IMG/VR virus record: IMGVR_UViG_3300009431_000085
Span: 1-31,281 of that record
From: a virus
DNA length: 31,281 nucleotides
Direction: 5' to 3' (one strand)
Under the pieces are notes generated by a model that saw only the letters and a list, made by a program, of their open reading frames with translations, made no database searches and had not been told where the DNA came from. The translations under genes and the position numbers were made by a program. This document shows, in pieces, positions 23,385 to 29,520 of this stretch (the first letter of the stretch is position 1; each line of letters starts with the position of its first letter).

Positions 23385-24067
23385 TGATTCCACCGATCGC
23401 ACATTTCGTCTGGCTTCAGGAACAACTCCCGGACTGGGCGCGGCGGAACGTCGACCGGTTCGCCGAGCTGAATCCGGGCTTGGAGGTCCGCGTCCACCAC
23501 GGCGACGGCGAGCTCGATCCCGCCTACCGCCACCTCTACGAGCAGGCTCGGGATATGTGCGTCCGGAGCGACCTCGTCCGGTACTGCATCCTGCGGCGCG
23601 AGGGCGGGCTGTACTTCGACACCGATTGGGCGTGGGCCGCTCCGCTTCCGCGTCTGCCCGATGACGGGCGAATCTGGCACGTGGACTATGGGCACGCGCT
23701 CTGCATCGCCGGGCTGGCGTCTGCGCCGAGGGCCGAGGGTTGGGATGTTATCCACGAGAAGGTGCTCGCGCAGTCCCCGTACATGCGGCTGGCCGAGACC
23801 GAGGCCTTCAAGGCGGCCGTGCGCGACCGGCCCGATCTGTTCGCGGGGTTCCCGATCGAGTACTTCACTGCCGGCAACATGCACATCGACTTCCGGATCT
23901 ATTGCACGCTGATGGGGTTGGACGCGCCGGGGGTGCCGTGCGAGATCCCGGACGGGCTCATCGGCATTCACTTCTCAATGATGGGAAGCGACGGGGGGGA
24001 CTTCGCTCAAAGGGTCGAGACCCGGATCCGTGAGTTCGAGGCCTTCGGCGACCTGTACGCTCAGTAG
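23384..24067 (+). CDS. GT32-like glycosyltransferase
   Basis: A 227-residue protein starting MIPPIAHFVWLQE, the usual opening of GT32 capsule and mannosyl-type enzymes (I-P-x-x-I-H-x-x-W). Its signature, RSDLVRYCILRREGGLYFDTD with the catalytic D79-T-D81, is clear, and a C-terminal HFSMMGSD region matches the family's H-x-x-x-x-S/W end. It should transfer a hexose or related sugar from a nucleotide donor. The ATG overlaps the hub stop (TAATG), so it is produced with the virion proteins, at the distal end of the same operon as the 9.5-12.5 kb glycan cassette. Its last seven bases overlap the end of a convergent gene. Confidence 0.85.
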   Translation: MIPPIAHFVWLQEQLPDWARRNVDRFAELNPGLEVRVHHGDGELDPAYRHLYEQARDMCVRSDLVRYCILRREGGLYFDTDWAWAAPLPRLPDDGRIWHVDYGHALCIAGLASAPRAEGWDVIHEKVLAQSPYMRLAETEAFKAAVRDRPDLFAGFPIEYFTAGNMHIDFRIYCTLMGLDAPGVPCEIPDGLIGIHFSMMGSDGGDFAQRVETRIREFEAFGDLYAQ

Positions 24068-24741
24068 CCGCGCCAGATACGTGCTTCCTGGTGAGGCCAC
24101 CAGCGGCTCTGGCCGGTGTTCAGCACGCCGCCCTTGCCCCACATCCGCCCTTCGAGTCGGAGCAGGTTGCAGGAGCAGTCCGTCAGCGTGAGCGAGAGGT
24201 CGCCCGTCGGATGGCCGGCCGCGGCCGTCATCGACGCCGCCTGCACCGTCGCGGTGATGCGGATGGCACTGCCCTCGGTGATCCTCCGGTGATGCGTGCC
24301 CGGCCTCATGCCCGGTTCATCGATGATCTTCCGCTCCTTCAGTTCCCCGGCTGTCCGGGCCGTGCTGCCCGAGAGCTTGACGGTGACGTTGAAGCAGGTA
24401 TAGATCCCGCCGGGCCGAGCGACCTGGACGTCGCCGGCGTCGATGACGATGGTGCGGTTGTCGTCCTTGTCCAGGGGCCCGACGTGCGTGACCTCGCCGA
24501 CGAGGACGATCTGGCGGCCGACGACGTTGTCGGCGAGCCAGCCGTTGGCGGCGGTGACCGCCGCGGCGTTCCACGCGACAGAGCCCTTCTTGGTCGGCGC
24601 GTGCTTCTGGCCGTGCAGGCCCCGCACGAGCTCGACCACGCCGGGGATGGTGGGCGGATCGGCCAGGGCAGGCGTCACCAACCCCAACGGGGCAAGCAGG
24701 ACGACGACTGCCAACGGGGCGAGCCAGCTTCTGCGTCTCAT
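24061..24741 (-). CDS. Exported OB-fold-like protein A
   Basis: A 226-residue protein, started at the ATG at 24741 because it follows AAAGGAGG by seven bases. Residues 1-27 form a classical signal peptide (MRRRSW, hydrophobic core, TPALA then cleavage). The mature part has a short helical region (VELVRGL, AWNAAAVTAANGWLADN) followed by beta strands (GRQIVLVGEVTHVG, IRITATVQAA, LSLTLTDCSCNL) with an OB-like rhythm, resembling tRNA_anti-like periplasmic proteins. It shares this layout with the protein encoded at 24875-25564, and the two are paralogues. It converges with the GT32 gene. Probably a lysogenic-conversion gene, function unknown. Confidence 0.65.
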   Translation of the reverse strand: MRRRSWLAPLAVVVLLAPLGLVTPALADPPTIPGVVELVRGLHGQKHAPTKKGSVAWNAAAVTAANGWLADNVVGRQIVLVGEVTHVGPLDKDDNRTIVIDAGDVQVARPGGIYTCFNVTVKLSGSTARTAGELKERKIIDEPGMRPGTHHRRITEGSAIRITATVQAASMTAAAGHPTGDLSLTLTDCSCNLLRLEGRMWGKGGVLNTGQSRWWPHQEARIWRGY

Positions 24742-24831
24742 CTCACGCCTCCTTTCCTCCCCTTCCCTTCTATCACACGCGCGCGCCGTTGCCAAACAGA
24801 ATCCGGTTGCTATTTCGCTCACGTCAGGAGC

Positions 24832-24851
24832 TCGATGTCCGGGTCGTGGTC
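24832..24851 (-). repeat. Integrase-3'-end repeat, copy C
   Basis: Twenty bases here are identical to 26633-26652 in the integrase gene. Read on the minus strand, they still encode PDHDPDIE followed by LLT and a TGA stop at 24819-24821. The flanking RH...LPPDH is also integrase-like. No complete gene uses this frame; it looks like the remnant 3' end of an integrase gene left between two accessory genes. Confidence 0.7.
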
Positions 24852-24874
24852 CGGCGGAAGGTGACGTTTCCGCT

Positions 24875-25564
24875 CTAACGTCTCCGCCAGATTCTCTTGC
24901 GCCGGGCCTCCATGCCTCCCTGCTCTCCCCTGATCTGAACGATCCTGACGCGGGAGTCCTTCAGCCGGATCGCGAGGTCTGAATACTGGGTATCGAGAGC
25001 GTCGGGATGGATGGCCAGCCGGACCTCTTCGACCGTGCCCCTCACCACGACCATGCTGCCGGCGTGGATGATCTTCGTGAACTTGCCCGGCCGGCATTCC
25101 TGTCGCGTCGTCTTGCGCGGGTTGAGCCGGGCGAGTTTGGCGGCGGTCTTCTTCGGGTCGCCGGCGATCTCGGCCTGGACCGCCTTGCAGTCGAAGAGGC
25201 CGGTCGGATTTACGAGAGAGACCGGCCCCGCGTCGACCAAGAGCACCATCCCGTCGATGCTGAGGACCTCGGCTTCGAGGGTGAGCTGTCGTCCGGGCAG
25301 GTTGTCCTCGAGCCAGGCGTTCGCCTTGGCGACCGCGGCGGTGTTCCACGCGACCCGGCGTCCCTTCAGCGGGACGAAGTCGCGTGCGGCGAGGCCCCGG
25401 ACGAGCGCAGCGAGGGAGGGGATGGCAGGTCGCGCTTTCTCTGCGGCCGCCAGTGCGGGCGGGGCGGCGACGAGCCCGTTCGACAAGCTCAGGGCAAGGA
25501 GGACGACGAGCCCGTTCGGCAAGCTCAGGGCGAGCAGTGCGGCCAGGCATCTTGAGGGTTTCAT
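24875..25564 (-). CDS. Exported OB-fold-like protein B, signal peptide with tandem repeat
   Basis: A 229-residue protein from the ATG at 25564, seven bases behind AAAGGAGG, as in its paralogue at 24061-24741. The shared core is AWNTAAVAKANAWLEDNLPGRQ, followed by strands (LTLEAEVLSIDGMVLLVDAG, then later AGSMVVVRGTVEEVR and LAIRLKDSRVRI). The signal peptide is unusual: residues 10-21 (LLALSLPNGLVV) are repeated as 22-33 (LLALSLSNGLVA) because of a 36-bp DNA duplication. It is predicted to be exported or membrane-retained. Function is unknown; tRNA_anti-like OB fold is an inference from strand pattern. Confidence 0.62.
   Translation of the reverse strand: MKPSRCLAALLALSLPNGLVVLLALSLSNGLVAAPPALAAAEKARPAIPSLAALVRGLAARDFVPLKGRRVAWNTAAVAKANAWLEDNLPGRQLTLEAEVLSIDGMVLLVDAGPVSLVNPTGLFDCKAVQAEIAGDPKKTAAKLARLNPRKTTRQECRPGKFTKIIHAGSMVVVRGTVEEVRLAIHPDALDTQYSDLAIRLKDSRVRIVQIRGEQGGMEARRKRIWRRR
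25469..25531 (-). repeat. Two tandem TTCGRCAAGCTCAGGGC repeats inside a signal peptide
   Basis: A 36-bp unit occurs twice (starting at 25469 and 25505). In each, 27 bases are identical except one position (TTCGACAAGC versus TTCGGCAAGC). The sequence looks like the dispersed TTCGACAAGCTCAGG repeat that I remember from many bacterial genomes. Because the unit is 36 bp, it keeps the frame of the exported-protein gene and adds 12 residues to its signal peptide. Confidence 0.75.
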
Positions 25565-25651
25565 GTCGGGCCTCCTTTCTGCCTCCTTTCTACCACACAT
25601 TTCCGCGACTGGCAACATAGGACTTGATTTCTGTTCTGCACGGGCCTCACG

Positions 25652-25682
25652 CCAGCCGTTCGATGTCGGGGTCGTGGTCGGG
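25652..25682 (-). repeat. Integrase-3'-end repeat, copy B
   Basis: Thirty-one bases matching 26625-26655 with one mismatch. On the minus strand it reads DPDHDPDIERLA followed by TGA, the same ending as the integrase (PDHDPDIERLG, stop). It lies immediately after the stop of the HTH gene at 25687 and before the start of the exported protein gene, so it marks a cassette boundary. Confidence 0.8.
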
Positions 25683-25686
25683 GTCG

Positions 25687-26097
25687 CTAGGCGTGCTCGG
25701 CGAGGATTTCACGTAGCCGGTCGCGAAGGGTCGGCGAGCAGCGCCGCTCACCGCGCTCGATCAGATAGATGGTGTTGCGGCGGACGCCGGCGAGGGCGGC
25801 CAGCCGGTTGCCGCTGAGCCCCGCATGCGTGCGGAGTTGGCGGAGCCCTCGGAAGTAGTCGCCACCCCGTTGAGAGACGACCTGCCAGCCCGCCTTGCGG
25901 CGATTGCGGAGCGCCCTCTCCCGCGCGACGGCCGTGTCGAACACGCGCTCCTTCTCGAGCCGCCAGGGCGATTGTTTGCCGGACCGGCCGGACTGATGCG
26001 CCCGTTCGAACCGCACGACCAGGCCGTCGACGCTGACGCGCAGCAACCGTCGGCCGTTGTCGCGCGGGTCCCGCCTCGCCCACAACTGCACACGCAT
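25687..26097 (-). CDS. XRE-family regulator with N-terminal extension
   Basis: A 136-residue protein. The last 50 residues form an XRE-type helix-turn-helix (LRTHAGLSGNRLAALAGVRR, then NTIYLIERGERRCSPTLRDRL), a DNA-binding domain typical of phage and plasmid regulators. The first 80 residues are basic with a Trp/Arg-rich pattern (RVSVDGLVVRFERAHQSGR, SPWRLEKERVFDTA), which I do not recognise. The gene lies downstream of, and two bases from, the gene ending at 26100, with its AGGAGG inside that gene's last codons, so they form an operon. It may regulate its own promoter at 26509-26536, which contains a palindrome. Confidence 0.65.
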   Translation of the reverse strand: MRVQLWARRDPRDNGRRLLRVSVDGLVVRFERAHQSGRSGKQSPWRLEKERVFDTAVARERALRNRRKAGWQVVSQRGGDYFRGLRQLRTHAGLSGNRLAALAGVRRNTIYLIERGERRCSPTLRDRLREILAEHA

Positions 26098-26099
26098 TG

Positions 26100-26477
26100 T
26101 CAGTCCTCCTGTTGCTCCACCTTCGATTCAACCAGCCACCGGGGCGCGTAGATTCGGTCGAGAGGGCCGAGCTCACGAAGCCCCACCTCGATTTGGCTCT
26201 TTGGCCACCAGCTCTCAGGCACCTGAGCCCCGTCGGTGTTGTCGGGATCGTGTTGGCGGAAGAGGACGGCTTTGTCGGTCTCCCGCACGACGCGGCCGGT
26301 GAGTCGAATGGTATCGACCTTCATCCCTTCCGCGCGAGCGGCCTCGCGGTCCTCCCGCAATGTCCGCTCGACTCGTCTCCGTAGCCGCTCATCTGTGATC
26401 TGTTCCAGCGTGGACCGGCCTTCCTTGACCGATTCCGCACAGGCGTTGGCCTGCCACTGTTTGATCTTCTTCGCCAT
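26100..26477 (-). CDS. Hypothetical protein upstream of XRE regulator
   Basis: A 125-residue protein. I start it at the ATG at 26477 rather than a TTG at 26507, because the predicted promoter would start transcription downstream of the TTG. The N-terminal half is helical and highly charged (EQITDERLRRRVERTLRED). The C-terminal half is beta-rich with VDTIRLTGRVVRETDKAVLF and WWPKSQIEVG, IYAPRWLVESK, a pattern seen in small phage proteins of unknown function whose ends read W-P-K-S-Q-I. First gene of a two-gene operon with the XRE regulator; a toxin-antitoxin or regulatory pair is possible but not shown. Confidence 0.55.
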   Translation of the reverse strand: MAKKIKQWQANACAESVKEGRSTLEQITDERLRRRVERTLREDREAARAEGMKVDTIRLTGRVVRETDKAVLFRQHDPDNTDGAQVPESWWPKSQIEVGLRELGPLDRIYAPRWLVESKVEQQED

Positions 26478-26508
26478 CCTCTTCTCTCCGCTCTCCCCGC
26501 CTATCAAT

Positions 26509-26536
26509 AGTATACCGGGGTATACGGCAGAAGCAA
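26509..26536 (-). promoter_or_regulatory. Promoter with overlapping palindromic operator
   Basis: On the minus strand, TTGCTT (26536-26531) and TATACT (26514-26509, five of six consensus bases) are 16 bases apart, a sigma-70-like promoter for the operon starting at 26477. The palindrome GTATACCGGGGTATAC (26510-26525, 7-bp arms around GG) covers the -10 and part of the spacer. A repressor bound here would block the promoter; the operon's own XRE protein is the natural candidate. Confidence 0.6.
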
Positions 26537-26619
26537 GCGGAAAATGGCGATTTTCTGAGGTTTTTCTGTCGCCGTATAAGCGGCGTTGGTCGCTGGCGTT
26601 ACGGTCTGTCGCCCGCGCG

Positions 26620-27825
26620 CTACCCCAGCCGTTCGATGTCCGGGTCGTGGTCGGGCCGCATCGCCGCGTAGTGCCGCCGGCACACCTCGACCGAGTTCCC
26701 CATCCACGAGGCGACCTTGAAAATGCTCACCCCCGCCTGGACGAGGAGCGATGCGAACGTGTGCCTGAACGGCGTCCAGCCGATCCGCTCCCTCGGAACC
26801 TTCGGGGCCCGGGTCCGGAGCGTCTGCACGAGCAGGTTCGCCTCGTGGAACGCCGCCTGTTGCCCCTCCGGCCAGGGCACCACACGGCCGGGCCGTCCGC
26901 GGGTCGAGCGCAGCCGCTCGACGATGGGCTTGGCCAGGTCAATCACGCGTGGGCGGCGCGTCTTGGACTTCGGCACCGTCAACTTCCGACGCCGCAGATT
27001 GAGGTCGCCCCATTCGCACCGGATGATCTCGCCCCGCCGAAGGCCCGCGTAGAGCGCGAGCCACACGGCCAGCTCGCTTGGCAGCCCGGCGGCGGCCTTG
27101 AGCACCGTGTTCCGTTCCGCCCGGCTGAGATGCACGATCTGGCCCGCCTTCTCCTCGGGCAGTTTCGCGGTCTCGGCGAACGGATTGACGGCCAGCCCGC
27201 GCGTCCGCATCGCCCAGCGGTAGAGCCGACCGCACGCCGCTCGGGCCCGGTTCCGGGTCGCCGCCGACCGGACCACGCCCTCCCCCTGACGCGGCCCAGG
27301 CGTCTGAACGATGTGGTCGAGGAACGCCTCGGCAGTCGCCGGGTCGACCTGCTCGAGCGGCCGGCCGGCGAACGCCGCCAGCTCACGGAGCATCGCCAGG
27401 GATGTTCCCGCCCAGTTGTCGCCGACCGACGCCCGCAGGTGTTTCTCGTAGTCCGCCAGCCCCGACGGGGCCAGCAGCTCGGCCTCGGGCGCGGCGTCGC
27501 GTCTCGCGTGCGATCGCAGATACGCCTGGACCGCCGGGCGTTGCCGGGCCCACGCTGGCCATTCCTCGCCGCGGAGCGCCAGCAGGATTTCGAGCCGGCA
27601 CGTCTCCGCGTCGTGGTCCGACAGCCGGCCGATGCTCATCTCGTACGTGCGGCCGTCAGCCCACCAGAAAATTCTCTTGACGCCATCTCGGTTGCGGATG
27701 TTCGGCGTCGGAAACAGCGAGCGCGGCCGCCCGCTGCGCCGGCTTCCGGGCAGCACGCGGCCCTGTTTTCGTGGCGAGTTTCCATGGCGCTTGCGCGGTG
27801 TGCGGCTGGCCTTATCCCGTGCCAC
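26620..27825 (-). CDS. int: Tyrosine-recombinase integrase
   Basis: A 401-residue site-specific recombinase that would join the phage attP to a host tRNA-Gln gene. It starts at a GTG (27825) behind AAGGGG. A basic N-terminal arm-binding region precedes a SAM-like core-binding domain (about 120-215) and a catalytic domain. Catalytic residues: R263 (AGLRRGEI), K286/K288 (PKSKTRR), R354 and H355 (TPFRHTF), Y386 (RRHYAAM). Two usual residues differ: Thr351 is where the HxxR His would be, and N377 (MGNS) replaces the box-III His, a common variant. The start is 15 bases from the half-tRNA. Confidence 0.92.
   Translation of the reverse strand: MARDKASRTPRKRHGNSPRKQGRVLPGSRRSGRPRSLFPTPNIRNRDGVKRIFWWADGRTYEMSIGRLSDHDAETCRLEILLALRGEEWPAWARQRPAVQAYLRSHARRDAAPEAELLAPSGLADYEKHLRASVGDNWAGTSLAMLRELAAFAGRPLEQVDPATAEAFLDHIVQTPGPRQGEGVVRSAATRNRARAACGRLYRWAMRTRGLAVNPFAETAKLPEEKAGQIVHLSRAERNTVLKAAAGLPSELAVWLALYAGLRRGEIIRCEWGDLNLRRRKLTVPKSKTRRPRVIDLAKPIVERLRSTRGRPGRVVPWPEGQQAAFHEANLLVQTLRTRAPKVPRERIGWTPFRHTFASLLVQAGVSIFKVASWMGNSVEVCRRHYAAMRPDHDPDIERLG
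26625..26655 (-). repeat. Integrase-3'-end repeat, copy A (in the integrase gene)
   Basis: The parent copy, coding for the final PDHDPDIERLG of the integrase. Related copies without the rest of the gene lie at 25652-25682 and 24832-24851, each at the start of an accessory cassette and each keeping a stop codon in the integrase frame. Confidence 0.8.
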
Positions 27826-27840
27826 GGCAACCCCTTATGC

Positions 27841-27888
27841 TGGCTGGGGAAGGAGGACTCGAACCTCCACTACCTGATCCAGAGTCGG
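27841..27888 (-). other. attP: attP core: 3' half of tRNA-Gln(CTG)
   Basis: Read on the minus strand, this segment is the 3' half of a tRNA: an anticodon loop with CTG (27882-27880), anticodon-stem 3' arm, variable region, a perfect T arm (GGAGG, TTCGAGT, CCTCC), acceptor strand TTCCCCA, discriminator G, and encoded CCA. The 5' half is missing: no TGGGGAA acceptor partner or D arm lies where it should, and the 5' anticodon-stem arm pairs poorly. Half tRNAs next to an integrase gene are attachment cores, restoring the tRNA on integration. The flanks on both sides are phage-like, so attP is preferred over attL or attR. Confidence 0.75.
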
Positions 27889-27977
27889 TCGGTGACGGAC
27901 ATGCGGAAGTTATGGAGATCTGGGGCTTTGTGGGCCAAGCCCTTGCCATGTGGGGGGTAGCGGCCGGTTCGGGAAGC

Positions 27978-28004
27978 TGCCTGGGGTGCCTGGGCTGCCT
28001 GACG
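27978..28004. repeat. Three 9-bp direct repeats beside attP
   Basis: TGCCTGGGG, TGCCTGGGC and TGCCTGACG are head to tail at 27978, 27987 and 27996, about 90 bases from the attP core. Short direct repeats at this distance from the core are where tyrosine integrases bind with their N-terminal domain. No gene occupies the stretch 27889-28045. Confidence 0.45.
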
Positions 28005-28045
28005 CGCCGGGTTTTCTTGGCGGTTGTCATGGCTCAGTGTGGTCG

Positions 28046-28429
28046 TCATTCCTGTCGGAGCCGGGCGAGGATGCGGCCGTAGCGGTCGGTCGGTGGGCCC
28101 GGGGACTCGTCGAACTCAAGGGTGACGGTGCGGCCTTCGATCTGGCGGCGAAGTTGCTCGGCCTGGGCGCGTCCGCGGGCGAGGGCCTCGTCGGCCGAGA
28201 TTCCGGCGGCTTCGGCTTGGTGTCGGAGTCGTTTGCCGCGTCGGATCTCGAAGGCGTCGCGGTCGGTGAGCCGGACGATGCGGCCGTCGTCGAGTTCGAT
28301 GGTGTCGCCGTCGATGACGCGGCTGCAGACGGCGGTTTCGGTGCGGGGCGTGGTGGTGGCGGTGCAGCCGAGGGCGAAGCCCCAGAGGGGGGCAAGGCAG
28401 AGCGCGAGGATGGTGGCGTTGCGGCTCAC
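28046..28429 (-). CDS. Thermonuclease (SNase)-like lipoprotein
   Basis: A 127-residue protein from the GTG at 28429, which overlaps the previous stop (GTGA). A lipoprotein signal is present (hydrophobic core, then ALGC with C22). The rest follows the staphylococcal nuclease pattern: IDGDTIEL (D40), VRLTDRDAFE (R53, D58, E61) and DRYGRILA (R119), matching the Ca-binding and catalytic Asp, Arg, Glu and Arg of the family. The normal G-I-D-A-P-E is D-R-D-A-F-E here. The protein stops soon after DRYGR, so the C-terminal part of the domain is missing. Membrane-tethered and expressed with the repressor, it could cut incoming DNA, or be decayed. Confidence 0.7.
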   Translation of the reverse strand: MSRNATILALCLAPLWGFALGCTATTTPRTETAVCSRVIDGDTIELDDGRIVRLTDRDAFEIRRGKRLRHQAEAAGISADEALARGRAQAEQLRRQIEGRTVTLEFDESPGPPTDRYGRILARLRQE

Positions 28430-28833
28430 GGTTTGTCTTTCCGCTGGCGTTCGAGGTCGCGTCGGATGCTGGCGAGTTCGCAGGCGATGACGAAGAGGGT
28501 GAGTACGGCGAAGGCGCCGCACCAGGCGAGCATTCTGTTGAGCCGTACGATGTTGTGGAGCAGTTCGAGGGCGTCCGGGCCCGAGCCCACGATCCTGGCT
28601 CTCTCGAAACTCTCGTCGGCGGCGAAAAGGAACAGGCCGCCGAGGAACAAGACGACGACAAAGAGCATTCCGATGGTGCGGAGGACGCTGTCGCCGACGG
28701 CCAGTATGTTCGAGCCGTTGATTCGGTGCAGGGTGCCGCCGCAGTTTTCGCAGATGGCGTCGTGTCCGGAGAGGACGCGGCCGAAGGAGCAGCGCTGTCC
28801 GCAGCGGACACAGCGGTAGCGGATACGGGGCAT
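28426..28833 (-). CDS. Zinc-ribbon membrane protein
   Basis: A 135-residue protein started at the ATG at 28833 (AGGGG upstream). The N-terminus is a zinc ribbon: CVRCGQRC and, about 20 residues later, CENCGG. Two hydrophobic segments follow: one near 50-69 (IGMLFVVVLFLGGLFLFAA) and one near 98-117 (MLAWCGAFAVLTLFVIACEL), giving a two-helix membrane protein with a basic tail. It lies between the repressor and the nuclease-like lipoprotein genes, 8 bases after the first and overlapping the second. All three should be expressed in the lysogen. A surface or exclusion role is plausible. Confidence 0.65.
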   Translation of the reverse strand: MPRIRYRCVRCGQRCSFGRVLSGHDAICENCGGTLHRINGSNILAVGDSVLRTIGMLFVVVLFLGGLFLFAADESFERARIVGSGPDALELLHNIVRLNRMLAWCGAFAVLTLFVIACELASIRRDLERQRKDKP

Positions 28834-28841
28834 GGAGCCCC

Positions 28842-29474
28842 TCAGAAGAGGACGCCGACGACCTGGTAGGCCTCGAAGACTTGTTCGGGCCGGACGATGA
28901 CGGGGCGGTGTTTTTTGTTGGGGGATTCGAGGACGACGACGCCGAGGGCGCGGTCTTCGAACCATCGTTTGCAGAGCATCTGGCCGCTGTGGAGGTGGAC
29001 GACGGCGAGGTCTCCGTCGCCGACGGAGGCCTTGGTGTCGATGGCGATGCGTTGTCCGTCTCGGGCGACGGGTTCCATGCTGGAACCGTGGACGCGGAGG
29101 GTGAGGATGGAGTCTCCGAACCGTTCGGTTTCGTAGTCGCCGGGTTGTTCGGCGACGATGGATTGGTCGGAGCTTGCTCGGGCGACGCCTTCGGTGCGGA
29201 TTTCGCCGGTGAGGTGTGTGGCGACGGCGACGGGGGGCTGGGCGTTGCCGGCTTCGGTGCCGCGGACGGGGATGTCGGGGGCGACCTGCTGGGGAGTGAC
29301 GCCGAACGCTTTTGCGATCTGGAAGACGATGTCCATCCGCATCCTGGCTCCGGACTCGTAGCGGGTCCAGGTGGTCATGCCGAGGCCTGCGCGCTCGGCG
29401 GCATCACGCTGGCTGAGTCCGTGCTGGACGCGCAGCATTTTGAGAAACTTTTTATCTGGCACAAACGCCGACAT
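28842..29474 (-). CDS. CI/LexA-like repressor (XRE HTH plus S24 peptidase)
   Basis: A 210-residue lysogeny repressor. Residues 9-62 form an XRE helix-turn-helix (QRDAAERAGLGMTTWTRYE and following). Residues about 120-210 form an S24 peptidase domain with the Ser-Lys dyad: S132 in HGSSMEP and K169 in MLCKRW. An Ala-Gly pair at 75-76 (TEAGN) in the linker could be the self-cleavage site, so induction by RecA-type damage signalling is possible. The ATG at 29474 follows AAGGG. It is divergent from the early promoter at 29531-29559 and heads an operon with two membrane or exported proteins. Confidence 0.9.
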   Translation of the reverse strand: MSAFVPDKKFLKMLRVQHGLSQRDAAERAGLGMTTWTRYESGARMRMDIVFQIAKAFGVTPQQVAPDIPVRGTEAGNAQPPVAVATHLTGEIRTEGVARASSDQSIVAEQPGDYETERFGDSILTLRVHGSSMEPVARDGQRIAIDTKASVGDGDLAVVHLHSGQMLCKRWFEDRALGVVVLESPNKKHRPVIVRPEQVFEAYQVVGVLF

Positions 29475-29520
29475 GTTATACCCTTGCGACTAGCGCCCCT
29501 GCACTGACTACTTTTTTCCC

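Noticed and set aside
24091-24864. Plus-strand frames of 257 and 179 codons over exported protein A
   Set aside because: Antisense shadows; the minus-strand gene has a signal peptide, strong ribosome-binding site and a paralogue.
24819-25550. A 243-codon minus-strand frame ending in PDHDPDIELLT as a full integrase gene
   Set aside because: Only the last 15 or so codons look like integrase; the rest is out of frame with exported gene B and is its shadow.
26570-26585. CGCCG-TATAAG-CGGCG hairpin behind int as a terminator
   Set aside because: No T-run follows on the minus strand; the stem is only five base pairs. No int terminator could be assigned.
27841-27915. A functional tRNA-Gln gene
   Set aside because: The 5' acceptor strand and D arm are absent and the 5' anticodon-stem arm is mismatched; only the 3' half is tRNA-like.
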